Virus record (IMG/VR): IMGVR_UViG_3300048065_001187
Location: 62,001 to 126,000 of that record
Origin: a virus
Reading direction: 5' to 3' (one strand)
DNA length: 64,000 bases
Shown piece by piece: positions 43,990 through 51,059 of this stretch. Made by a program: the position numbers and the translations under genes. Below the pieces are notes generated by a model. The model saw nothing but the letters and a program-made list of their open reading frames with translations. It did no database searches and was not told the DNA's origin. Numbering within the stretch: position 1 is the first letter of the stretch; every line of letters begins with the position of its first letter.

Positions 43990-44529
43990 ATGTCAAATTT
44001 ATTATACAAAACTAGAACTTATTTAGTTGGCCATATGCAATATCTTAGTGGTCGAGATTGGCGTAAAGAAGTCACAGATAAACTTAATCGCCTTGAAATA
44101 ACCTGCTTCAATCCATACGAAAAACCATTCATAAAAGATGTCGAAGAAGATGAAGCTTCGCGTCAAGAAATGGAAACATGGATGAAAACTAAGCAGTATG
44201 ATCGCGTAACTGAAAAAATGAAAACAGTACGATCTTACGATCTGAATCTCGTTGATCGTAGTGATTTTATTGTAGCTCATTTAGTTCCTGATGTTGCTAG
44301 CTGGGGGAGTGCCGAAGAAATCGTTACTGCTGTACGCATGAAAAAACCTATTTTTATCAGCATGGAAGGCGGTAAATCAAAAACACCTCTTTGGATGCTA
44401 GGAATGTTGCCCCATAAATTTATTTATAATAATCTTGACGAAGTCATAGAAATGTTGTATGCTATAGATAATGGCAGTAAACCAATTGATTCAGATAGAT
44501 GGAGACTCTTAAGAAAGGAATATAGATAA
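43990..44529 (+). CDS. Nucleoside 2-deoxyribosyltransferase-like protein
   Basis: A 179-residue protein; the upstream in-frame TTG lies in the promoter and is rejected. TYLVGHMQYLSGRDWRKEVTDKL at the start and SWGSAEEIVTAVRMKKPIFISMEG near residue 110 match the two blocks of the nucleoside 2-deoxyribosyltransferase/DUF4406 superfamily (Y-L-x-G-x-M ... D-x-x-(S/G)-W-G-x-A-x-E-(I/L)). The DFIVAHL segment before the second block is also typical. Enzymes of this fold cut or exchange N-glycosidic bonds of nucleotides; a role in nucleotide salvage is likely but not proven. Confidence 0.65.
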   Translation: MSNLLYKTRTYLVGHMQYLSGRDWRKEVTDKLNRLEITCFNPYEKPFIKDVEEDEASRQEMETWMKTKQYDRVTEKMKTVRSYDLNLVDRSDFIVAHLVPDVASWGSAEEIVTAVRMKKPIFISMEGGKSKTPLWMLGMLPHKFIYNNLDEVIEMLYAIDNGSKPIDSDRWRLLRKEYR

Positions 44530-44606
44530 TGGAAATGACTTTATTTTTAATTTTTGTGTTCGGATATATACTTTGCAAAAAAGGTGGAGACCTAAGAAAG
44601 TTTTAA
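44529..44606 (+). CDS. Tiny membrane peptide
   Basis: A 25-residue reading frame (MEMTLFLIFVFGYILCKKGG...) whose ATG overlaps the previous stop (TAATG). One hydrophobic segment followed by a basic tail. Too short for homology; the tight coupling makes translation plausible. Confidence 0.4.
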   Translation: MEMTLFLIFVFGYILCKKGGDLRKF

Positions 44607-44642
44607 TTTAAATTTTAGTAACTAACATTAACATATAATATT

Positions 44643-44894
44643 ATGTCAGATAAAAAAGAAAATACAGAGTGGAATGATCGCGAGATCGGTGCATTATGGG
44701 TAAACGTAAAGCAAGGCAGTAATGACAAGTACCTAACGGGGCAAGTCAATGGAGAAAAGGTCATCATGTTTAAAAACAAGTACAAGGATGATAATCCTAA
44801 GGCTCCAGATTTCCGTATGTACAAGCAAAAAGATCAAGAAGGAGCTACCAAGTCTGCTCAAAAACAAGAAGAACCTGAAGTAGATCTTATCTAA
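44643..44894 (+). CDS. Small DUF736-like protein
   Basis: An 83-residue soluble protein. EIGALWVNVKQGSNDKYLTGQVNGEKVIMFKNKYK then PDFRMYK resembles the short DUF736-type proteins found in phages and mobile elements (A-L-W ... YLTG ... F-x-N ... P-D-x-R-x-x). TATAAT at 44634-44639 lies 3 bases before the ATG, without a clear -35. Function unknown. Confidence 0.55.
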   Translation: MSDKKENTEWNDREIGALWVNVKQGSNDKYLTGQVNGEKVIMFKNKYKDDNPKAPDFRMYKQKDQEGATKSAQKQEEPEVDLI

Positions 44895-46015
44895 TGAACA
44901 ATAAGTACGGATTAGTTTGTGTTTCTAAAATCCTACAAGAAGAAGATAAATCAAATTCTTTTGTAGGCATCACTAGAAAAGCTTATGCTGAGCTTGCGTC
45001 AGAAAAAGGCGATCAAGAAGCAAAGAAAAAACTGAAAGATGAAATCCTTCATAATCTAAACTTAACTGTAAAGATTATAGATTTCTGCCGTACTAATAAT
45101 ATTGATCACTATAGATTAAATACTTCTATCTTTGGCATCATAGCAGATCCTTCCTTTGATTTATCTGTCAATGATTTACCTCAGCGTGAAGATGTTCTTG
45201 ATGCAATCAAAGAGATAGGAAGAACTTCTATTACAAAAGGGGTATCTTTATCCATTCAGCCTGATAAATTTTGTAAGCTGATAGACGATGACGATGGTGT
45301 TGTAGAGAAATCAATCAAGGAGTTAAATTTCTACTCTTGGTTTCTTGATGAAATCGGAACGCAGGAGAATATTTCTGCTCCGATCCATCTGCATCTAAAC
45401 TCTCAGCCTGAAAAACAAGATCATGATTCTTACTGTGATTTCACTGATAGGTTTTATGAGAATTTTAAGGAACTTGATTCAGGAGCTCAGCGGCGTTTAG
45501 TTTTAAAGAATGCTGACCATGGTGTTTGGAGTGCGTTTAATTTATTTAAATATTTGCATGTCTATTGTTTTGAAGAACACGATTTTGGATTTCCTTTGGC
45601 ATACAATAATTTATTTGATTCCTTAAACCCATCTAAAATAGATAACTCAGTTGTCGATCAACAGATAAATGTAGGAGCATTTCACGAAACATGGAGCGGT
45701 GTTGTTCCTGTTTTTACTTGGACTGAATCTAAAAGTGCAGATCAACCAAGGGCATTTGCCCCTGAGCTTTCTGCTCATATTCCTGACTTTGGTTATCAAA
45801 TCAAATGGGAAGTAGATGTCACTGACAAGGACATAGCTATACTAAAATTATTCTCTGAAGAAGGTCCAAGCAGAATTTCTGAAGAGGCTCTTCGTAAGAT
45901 TACTCGTGGAAGATATCAAAAAGTAACCAACAACTATAATGCACTATATGAAGCGGCGAGACAAGTCAACATTGTTGCTGAAAACAATGACGATCAAATA
46001 GTTGGCGGACAATAA
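44894..46015 (+). CDS. uvsE: UV damage endonuclease UvdE-like
   Basis: A 373-residue protein. KYGLVCVSKIL at the start, HNLNLTVKIIDFCRTNNIDHYRLNTSIF near residues 53-78, SLSIQPDKFCKL near 117 and RRLVLKNADHG near 197 follow the order of motifs in UvdE, a TIM-barrel metal-dependent endonuclease that nicks 5' of UV photoproducts (S-M-H-P-x-Q-F and R-L-x-L-E-N-D-D in bacteria). The H of SMHP is replaced by Q (IQP) and LEN by LKN, so metal binding differs from the standard and activity is uncertain. One-base overlap with the preceding gene (TAATG). Confidence 0.75.
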   Translation: MNNKYGLVCVSKILQEEDKSNSFVGITRKAYAELASEKGDQEAKKKLKDEILHNLNLTVKIIDFCRTNNIDHYRLNTSIFGIIADPSFDLSVNDLPQREDVLDAIKEIGRTSITKGVSLSIQPDKFCKLIDDDDGVVEKSIKELNFYSWFLDEIGTQENISAPIHLHLNSQPEKQDHDSYCDFTDRFYENFKELDSGAQRRLVLKNADHGVWSAFNLFKYLHVYCFEEHDFGFPLAYNNLFDSLNPSKIDNSVVDQQINVGAFHETWSGVVPVFTWTESKSADQPRAFAPELSAHIPDFGYQIKWEVDVTDKDIAILKLFSEEGPSRISEEALRKITRGRYQKVTNNYNALYEAARQVNIVAENNDDQIVGGQ

Positions 46016-46024
46016 GTGTAATAT
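46016..46024 (+). promoter_or_regulatory. Class II promoter-like box upstream of tmRNA
   Basis: GTGTAATAT starts just after the UvdE-like stop. If used, transcription would begin near 46031 and leave a 37-base 5' leader for RNase P to remove from the tmRNA precursor. A TATAAA at 46040-46045 is an alternative. Confidence 0.35.
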
Positions 46025-46067
46025 ATTTCGGTTTTTTGGTATAAAAAATAGTTCTTTAACATTTTAT

Positions 46068-46435
46068 GGGCGTGTACTGGATTCGATTTAAATTGGATTA
46101 GTATACTGCAAGTAGGAGTTGCATCTGGCTCCTTAAAAAGGTGCAAAAGTTTACATGGCAATAAAGCACGTGTTAAGACCTTTGGTTTTCGTAAGACTGC
46201 CAAGGTCGCAATGGCAGCATAAAGTCTGTCACCTCGTAACTTTTGACGCAGATAAAAAGATTGCGGGGTTATCAATCTGCAAAACAGATAAAAGTTTTCT
46301 TGTATAATAAACTGTAAATAATTGAAACAAGAAGTTGGATGTTAATATCATAACTTTAAAAAAAATTAACTAAACTTGTAGATGTATATTCTTAAAGGTT
46401 TAAAGACGGGAGTTCGACTCTCCCCACGTCCACCA
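46068..46435 (+). ncRNA. ssrA: tmRNA (transfer-messenger RNA)
   Basis: The 5' GGGCGUG pairs with CACGUCC before the discriminator A and encoded CCA (46433-46435), giving a 7-bp acceptor stem with one G-U. UGGAUUCGA follows the acceptor, and a T-arm GGGAG-TTCGACT-CTCCC lies near the 3' end, both hallmarks of tmRNA. Total length is 368 nt. The resume codon GGC is at nucleotide 90 of the RNA (46157), the same place as in E. coli. The tag frame 46157-46222 encodes 21 residues, beginning GNKARVK and ending AKVAMAA before TAA. It would rescue stalled ribosomes and tag proteins for proteases such as ClpP partners. Confidence 0.93.
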
Positions 46436-46442
46436 TTTTACT

Positions 46443-47723
46443 ATGAATACAAACGAATTAAACAGAAGAGAATTTATTGCTAGAGCCGCCAAATCTTATT
46501 TGGGGGTAGGGCTAATGCCTTTGGTTGGGTCTTACATTCACGATAACGCATATGCCCTCACCCCGGGCACTCGCCCTGCAAAAGCACGGCATGTCATTTA
46601 CTTGAATATGGCTGGAGCAATGTCGCATCTAGACACCCTTGACCCCAAGCCTCAAAGCCCCGATGTTCAAGGTCCAGTTGAAGCTATACAAACAAGTGTT
46701 GATGATTTATTTCTTTCTGAAAACTTACCTACAGTTGCTAGGCATATGCATAATGCCGCCATTGTTCGTTCAGTAACCAGTAATCAAGGTGCACATGAAC
46801 AGGCTAGCTATCTTATGCATACAAGCTATCAAAAACGCGGCACAATTGTACATCCAACCTTTGGTAGCTGGGTTTCAAAACTTTCCGGCTCTATCAACAG
46901 AACTATTCCTGCGAATGTAAAGATCGGTGGGGGAGGAGGCGGAGCTGGCTTCTTAGAATCTCGCTACGGAGCTTTACCTCTTAGAAATCCTAAAGCAGGG
47001 TTAGCTAACAGCTCAATGGCTGACTATTTAGACAGCACACAATTTAATGATAGAATAAAAGCTGCGGAACAATTAAATGCAGTATTTAGCGAGCAATATA
47101 ATCAAAAACAAATTCGTGCTTATACTGATTTATATAAAGATGCAGTTAAATTAATGCAGAGTGAAGATTTAAAGGCATTTGATATTTCTGCTGAGCCAGA
47201 AGCTGTGACTGAATTATACGGAGACAGTAACTTTGGTCAGGGATGCTTGCTTGCAAGAAGATTGATTGAGAATAAAGTTCGGTATGTTGAAGTAACTCGC
47301 GGGGGATGGGATACACATGATAACAATTTTGATCGCGTGGCTGCTAATTGTGCAGATATTGATAAAGCATTAGGTGCATTACTTTTTGATTTAGAAATTC
47401 GTGGACTACTTAATGAAACCTTAGTTGTTCTTACATCTGAATTTGGGCGCACTCCTAAAATCAATCCAAGAGATGGTAGAGATCATTGGCCAAAAGCTTT
47501 CTCTGCTTTCTTTGCTGGTGGAGCAGTAAAAGGCGGCACAATATATGGTCAGAGCGATGATAAAGGTATGGAAGTTGCGGAAAACCCTGTAAAACCTGAG
47601 GATTTAAATGCAACAATAGCTTATGCATTAGGGTTATCGCTTAACGACATTCATTACTCTCCCTCTGGAAGACCTTTTCAAATTGCACACAAAGGTCAAC
47701 CAATTCTAGATATATTAGCATAA
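46443..47723 (+). CDS. DUF1501 family protein with Tat signal
   Basis: A 426-residue protein with a twin-arginine start (NRREFIARAAKSYLGVGLMPLVG), so export to the periplasm by Tat is expected. HVIYLNMAGAMSHLDTLDPKP, GGWDTHDNNF, LVVLTSEFGRTPKIN and RDGRDHWPKAFSAFFAGGAVKGG are the DUF1501 signatures; the family belongs to the alkaline phosphatase/sulfatase-like fold and keeps Asp and His residues typical of metal sites. It is abundant in Planctomycetes and Verrucomicrobia and rare in phages as far as I know. It starts only 8 bases after the tmRNA CCA with no promoter between. Role in the phage unknown. Confidence 0.88.
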   Translation: MNTNELNRREFIARAAKSYLGVGLMPLVGSYIHDNAYALTPGTRPAKARHVIYLNMAGAMSHLDTLDPKPQSPDVQGPVEAIQTSVDDLFLSENLPTVARHMHNAAIVRSVTSNQGAHEQASYLMHTSYQKRGTIVHPTFGSWVSKLSGSINRTIPANVKIGGGGGGAGFLESRYGALPLRNPKAGLANSSMADYLDSTQFNDRIKAAEQLNAVFSEQYNQKQIRAYTDLYKDAVKLMQSEDLKAFDISAEPEAVTELYGDSNFGQGCLLARRLIENKVRYVEVTRGGWDTHDNNFDRVAANCADIDKALGALLFDLEIRGLLNETLVVLTSEFGRTPKINPRDGRDHWPKAFSAFFAGGAVKGGTIYGQSDDKGMEVAENPVKPEDLNATIAYALGLSLNDIHYSPSGRPFQIAHKGQPILDILA

Positions 47724-47727
47724 AAAA

Positions 47728-47750
47728 CCCCCTATTTCTAGGGGGCTTTA
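47728..47750. terminator. Bidirectional Rho-independent terminator
   Basis: CCCCCTA-TTTC-TAGGGGG forms a perfect 7-bp stem, preceded by six A and followed by CTTTACTTTT. It serves the DUF1501 gene on + and, by its A-run, the convergent minus-strand gene. A perfect 14-base palindrome GAAAGCTAGCTTTC follows at 47757-47770. Confidence 0.8.
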
Positions 47751-47792
47751 CTTTTGGAAAGCTAGCTTTCGCTAACGGTATTAAATAATTAA

Positions 47793-48599
47793 TTATTCAG
47801 GGCGTTTACCTAAAGGTTTTCCGTCTTGACCAATTTCACCAGCTCTAATTTTAGTCGCCGATACCTCTTGAAGCTCTTTACTTAACTCAAGTTGCTCAAT
47901 ATTGTAGCCTACGCCCCTTCCATAAAACACATCTGTAATATTAGGAAGTTCAACTACTTTTATTTTATTCCCAAATTCAGAACATGCTGCATGTATTTCT
48001 GCTTTTACTTTTTCAAAATCATAAGGATTCTTTTCGTCTATACCAGCAACATCTCTTAATGCTATACAGCATTGCCCTGTTCTTTTGATTGATTCTGCTA
48101 CCAAAGTTTTGTGTCCAATATGAAACGGTTGATATCTACCTATGAGTAGTGCTGTTGGTGCTTGATTATCCCATGCTTCTGTCTCATTTAATTTATCCAT
48201 AACTTTATCTGCCCAATCGTCTGCATTGCCATCAGTCAATCTAATATCGTAGTTCAGGGGACGTTCAAACATTTTATTAGTATCTTCGTATCTACCTTCC
48301 ATGATTCTATCAACCCATATTGTGAAGTCAGCCCCAAAAGCTTGCCTTGTTTCTTGCGTCGGGCAAACGAAGTCGGCAATTACATATCCTCCACCTAATT
48401 TAGCCCAATCGCAAAGCTTTCCCATTCTTGTGGCATGCTTTATTCTATCTTCTGAGGAAAACCCTAGCTCAGAATATATGTCCTGCCTAACAGCATCTGC
48501 ATTAAACCATGCGGCGTTTAACTTGTGAACCAATATTTCGGCAAGTGTTGTTTTGCCGGAACCAGGTAGACCCATAATTAAAATTTTTCTCTTAGTCAT
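47793..48599 (-). CDS. cysC: APS kinase (CysC-like) fused to HIGH-motif nucleotidyltransferase
   Basis: A 268-residue two-domain protein. The N-terminal domain has Walker A GLPGSGKT at residues 10-17, FNADAVRQD at 32-40 and LGFSSEDR at 45-52; the last is a hallmark of adenylylsulfate (APS) kinase, which makes PAPS. The C-terminal domain (from about 148) has LLIGRYQPFHIGH with HIGH at 160-163 and SATKIR near 250, the motifs of small nucleotidyltransferases. Such a domain could form APS from ATP and sulfate, or act on another substrate; a full ATP sulfurylase is much longer. Lone minus-strand gene in this area. Activities are inferred. Confidence 0.8.
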   Translation of the reverse strand: MTKRKILIMGLPGSGKTTLAEILVHKLNAAWFNADAVRQDIYSELGFSSEDRIKHATRMGKLCDWAKLGGGYVIADFVCPTQETRQAFGADFTIWVDRIMEGRYEDTNKMFERPLNYDIRLTDGNADDWADKVMDKLNETEAWDNQAPTALLIGRYQPFHIGHKTLVAESIKRTGQCCIALRDVAGIDEKNPYDFEKVKAEIHAACSEFGNKIKVVELPNITDVFYGRGVGYNIEQLELSKELQEVSATKIRAGEIGQDGKPLGKRPE

Positions 48600-48604
48600 G
48601 ATTT

Positions 48605-48612
48605 ATATTACA
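48605..48612 (-). promoter_or_regulatory. Class II promoter-like box for APS kinase gene
   Basis: On the minus strand, TGTAATATAAATC precedes the ATG at 48599, with TAATAT ending 5 bases before it. This is the same TAATATAAA form as at 15093 and 51049. It sits back to back with the promoter at 48641-48669. Confidence 0.45.
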
Positions 48613-48640
48613 TCCAAATCATAAAAGTTAGAAAAAAAAC

Positions 48641-48669
48641 TTGACTTTAAAATGAATCTTTAGTATACT
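48641..48669 (+). promoter_or_regulatory. Sigma70-type promoter TTGACT-17-TATACT
   Basis: TTGACT at 48641-48646 and TATACT at 48664-48669, spacer 17. The ATG at 48684 lies 14 bases downstream, so the leader is about 8 bases. Confidence 0.7.
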
Positions 48670-48683
48670 CTGTATATTCAATT

Positions 48684-48896
48684 ATGAAAATTATTCGAAA
48701 AAATGTTATTAAAGGCTCAGATACCGTTTATGTAGTAACTCGTAACGGTAGAAGAGTTGAGGATACTAATTATAAAACAAAGCATGAAGCGGAATATCGA
48801 GCAGATTGCTTACATGAAATGGTTAAACAGTATGACCACACATCTGTTGGAAAAATTGATATTGTTTACACATCAAGGCCTCATAAAATTTATTAA
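48684..48896 (+). CDS. Small basic protein of unknown function
   Basis: A 70-residue basic protein (VIKGSDTVYVVTRNGRRVEDTNYKTKHEAEYRADCL), with a beta hairpin then a helix, similar in layout to small phage proteins of DUF-type unknown function. First gene of the dUTPase unit; its stop overlaps the next start by one base. Confidence 0.5.
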   Translation: MKIIRKNVIKGSDTVYVVTRNGRRVEDTNYKTKHEAEYRADCLHEMVKQYDHTSVGKIDIVYTSRPHKIY

Positions 48897-49324
48897 TGAA
48901 AGTAAAATTTAAAAAATTAGTACCGCATGCCCAGCCTCCTTCTCAGGCTAATTCTGGTGACGCTGGTTACGATCTAACGGCTACAGCAGTAAACTATCCT
49001 ACTGTAAGCGAAGGTGTATTTACTGAAATTTGCACAGGATTATCTTTTGAGATACCAAAAGGTTATGTAGGTCTTGTTTTTCCTAGGTCTAGCATCAGCA
49101 AGACTAAGCATTTTTTAAGAAATTCTGTTGGTGTTATTGATAGTGGGTATCGTGGCGAAGTAAAACTTAGATTTTCTACAGACGAATCCAATACATCTTA
49201 CAAGATAGGTGATAGGGTTGGTCAAATTGTATTTATTAAATTACCTAAAATAGAATTAATAGAATCTGATGCTTTATCTGATTCACAAAGAAGCAAAGGA
49301 GGCTTTGGTAGCAGTGGCTCTTAA
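48896..49324 (+). CDS. dut: dUTPase (trimeric)
   Basis: A 142-residue deoxyuridine triphosphatase with all five motifs: SGDAGYDL (about 21-28), PRSSIS (63-68), GVIDSGYRGEVK (79-90), GDRVGQIVF (103-111) and RSKGGFGSSG (132-141). It converts dUTP to dUMP plus pyrophosphate, lowering uracil in DNA and supplying dTMP synthesis. Length is normal for the family. Confidence 0.93.
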   Translation: MKVKFKKLVPHAQPPSQANSGDAGYDLTATAVNYPTVSEGVFTEICTGLSFEIPKGYVGLVFPRSSISKTKHFLRNSVGVIDSGYRGEVKLRFSTDESNTSYKIGDRVGQIVFIKLPKIELIESDALSDSQRSKGGFGSSGS

Positions 49325-49532
49325 TTACAATATAATAAATTATTGCTTAAATAAGTTTTGTCCTTATTTAATTATCTCTTTCTTATTATTTTATAATTCT
49401 GGACTCGACTTATGGAAAGGTGGTATCATTTTTTTGGCCTGTTGTTTTGCTGACAAGTTTTCTTTTCGTGCAGGTTACAGTCTAGCGTATTGTCAAGCTA
49501 AAGGTATAGATTTAAATAAAGATGCTGAATAA
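49314..49532 (+). CDS. Small membrane protein
   Basis: A hydrophobic segment (YLIISFLLFYNSG, GGIIFLACCFAD) within 72 residues. I choose the GTG at 49314, preceded by AGGAGG at 49297-49302; the frame is open from an ATG at 49269, but that would overlap the dUTPase by 56 bases. No family recognised. The stop region overlaps the next start. Confidence 0.45.
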   Translation: MALNYNIINYCLNKFCPYLIISFLLFYNSGLDLWKGGIIFLACCFADKFSFRAGYSLAYCQAKGIDLNKDAE

Positions 49533-49782
49533 TTTATTAACTAAGATGCAATCGTTCTCTCGTAGGCTTAAAAGAGCTATGTCAGGGCAAAGATACTACC
49601 TTATTTATCGTTGTGCCGATGGAAAAACAAAAACATATCTGATAGGAGATATTGATTTATATAAATCTTTTGGTAATAAAAATGAAAGCAGGGACAACGC
49701 TGGATTCAGAGCCTATTGTTTTGCTAGAAAGCAAATCAGATCCTTCAGGCATGACAGAATAGTTTCCCTTACGAAGAAATAA
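49522..49782 (+). CDS. Small basic hypothetical protein
   Basis: An 86-residue protein with a strongly basic start (FSRRLKRAMSGQRYYLIYRC) and end (RKQIRSFRHDRIVSLTKK). The middle has a RYYLIYRCADGKTKTYLIGD beta hairpin. Probably binds nucleic acid, judging only by charge. Overlaps the membrane protein gene by 11 bases. Confidence 0.45.
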   Translation: MLNNLLTKMQSFSRRLKRAMSGQRYYLIYRCADGKTKTYLIGDIDLYKSFGNKNESRDNAGFRAYCFARKQIRSFRHDRIVSLTKK

Positions 49783-49784
49783 TT

Positions 49785-50363
49785 TTGGATGCTTTTTTTA
49801 GTATTTGTTTCATTGTAGGTATATTTATATATCTATATGTTCAATATTTTAATACCCCGAAAGAAGATAATTCATCCGAAATTGACACAATTTTAGAGCG
49901 AGAAAGGGATAAAGAAATATTTTATACCCAACAAATCAATAAATTAGGTGATGAAATAAATTTATTGAAAAACAAGTCAGCCGAACTTAATATCTTAAAT
50001 ACTAATCTTGAAAAATCATATAGCGAATTAGAAACAGACTATATAAAAAATAAAAACGACTTAGAAAATCAAATTTTTGAAATTTCTGAACAAAAAAAGA
50101 AAGTAACATCCCAAAAGAAAAGTAGTGAAGTACGACTTGGACATATTGCCGAAACTCTGGCACCTTTTCTCGATCAATTTGAATTTGATCCTGAAACTTG
50201 TGTCTTTCTAGGAAAACCTATTGACTATATATCTTTTGGAGACGATGAAATCACACTTATTGAAGTTAAAAGTGGCAAAAGCCAGCTTAATTCTAGGCAA
50301 CGCCATATTAGAGATCAAGTAAAAGCTAAACTTGTATCTTGGAAAGAAGTAAGAATTAAATAA
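49785..50363 (+). CDS. Holliday-junction-endonuclease-like protein with membrane anchor
   Basis: Starts at TTG (no in-frame ATG is better). Of 192 residues, 1-20 form a membrane anchor (FFSICFIVGIFIYLYVQYF), 30-110 a coiled coil, and 115-190 a nuclease domain: RLGHIAETLAPFLDQFEFDPETCVFLGKPIDYISFGDDEITLIEVKSG-type text broken at the catalytic D, E and K, then LNSRQRHIRDQVKAKLVSWKEV. This arrangement is that of the archaeal-resolvase-related family Endonuc_Holl (PF10107). It may cut branched DNA at the membrane; the true substrate is unproven. Confidence 0.78.
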   Translation: MDAFFSICFIVGIFIYLYVQYFNTPKEDNSSEIDTILERERDKEIFYTQQINKLGDEINLLKNKSAELNILNTNLEKSYSELETDYIKNKNDLENQIFEISEQKKKVTSQKKSSEVRLGHIAETLAPFLDQFEFDPETCVFLGKPIDYISFGDDEITLIEVKSGKSQLNSRQRHIRDQVKAKLVSWKEVRIK

Positions 50364-50386
50364 TTTTTATTAACACAAACATAGTT

Positions 50387-51040
50387 ATGAATACTACTAA
50401 AATCATTGTGACTGCCCTTCTAGGGTTTTTTATTAACGCCGCTTCTGCTCAGCAGAATTCAGCTAACATCGGATATACTTCTGATTATTTTTATAGAGGT
50501 GCCGCAGTTGCTGAAGAATCAGTTCAAAGTTCGATTGGTGCAAGCTACGAACTTTCTTCTGTTACCCTGTCAGCAGGAGCCTTTACTAATCAGGCTGTAG
50601 AAAACGGATCAGATGTTTATATTCTTACTGCAGGAGCTTCAACAAGCTTTGCGGATGATTTAGTCTCTCTTTACGGTGGACTGAATCATTTTGAGGATGT
50701 AGATGGAGTTTCTTTGTTTGAGTTTGCTCTTTCTGCTGGCTTAAGCACCCCTCTTTCTCCAACTGTGAATCTTTATCGTTCATTTGATGATGATTTATTT
50801 ACTTGGGAAATTGGCATTAGCCATAAGTTTGACCTTGAAGTTGTCGGTCTTTGCCTCCATGCCTTGTATGGTGAATCTGAATTGACTGAAGCACTTGAGT
50901 CAGACTATTTCACTGCGGGAGCTAACTTATCCAAAGGTATAAGTGATAATGCAGAAGTCGTTTTGTCTGCCGATTATGTTGATTCTGATATCACTCAAGA
51001 TGAGTGGGTTTTTGGTGGTGCAGTTTCAATCAAGTTCTAA
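50387..51040 (+). CDS. Outer-membrane beta-barrel protein (TorF-like)
   Basis: A 217-residue protein with a Sec signal peptide (KIIVTALLGFFINAASA|QQ). The mature part is a series of alternating beta strands (ANIGYTSDYFYRGAAVAEESVQSSIGASYEL, VSLYGGLNHFEDV, NLYRSFDDDLFTWEIGISHKF), ending in a strand finishing with Phe (GGAVSIKF), the usual C-terminal signal for outer-membrane insertion. The GYTSDYFYRG start is typical of the TorF-like family in marine bacteria. Phage roles could include superinfection exclusion or nutrient uptake. It supports a Gram-negative host. Confidence 0.75.
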   Translation: MNTTKIIVTALLGFFINAASAQQNSANIGYTSDYFYRGAAVAEESVQSSIGASYELSSVTLSAGAFTNQAVENGSDVYILTAGASTSFADDLVSLYGGLNHFEDVDGVSLFEFALSAGLSTPLSPTVNLYRSFDDDLFTWEIGISHKFDLEVVGLCLHALYGESELTEALESDYFTAGANLSKGISDNAEVVLSADYVDSDITQDEWVFGGAVSIKF

Positions 51041-51048
51041 TTTAACCC

Positions 51049-51054
51049 TAATAT
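51049..51054 (+). promoter_or_regulatory. Class II promoter-like -10 box (TAATAT)
   Basis: TAATAT ends 5 bases before the ATG at 51060; the following AAAACA is shared with 15099-15104. No GTG and no -35 here, so evidence is only the repeat of TAATATAAAACA. Confidence 0.35.
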
Positions 51055-51059
51055 AAAAC

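Noticed and set aside
46368-46435. A separate tRNA gene at the tmRNA 3' end
   Set aside because: The T-arm and acceptor pair with the 5' segment 300 bases upstream; no anticodon arm is present, so it is the tRNA-like part of tmRNA.
47793-48599. NadR-type NMN adenylyltransferase/kinase as the identity of the fusion
   Set aside because: NadR has the nucleotidyltransferase first and the kinase second; here the order is reversed and the kinase has the APS-kinase LGFS-x-EDR motif. Not fully excluded for the C-terminal domain.
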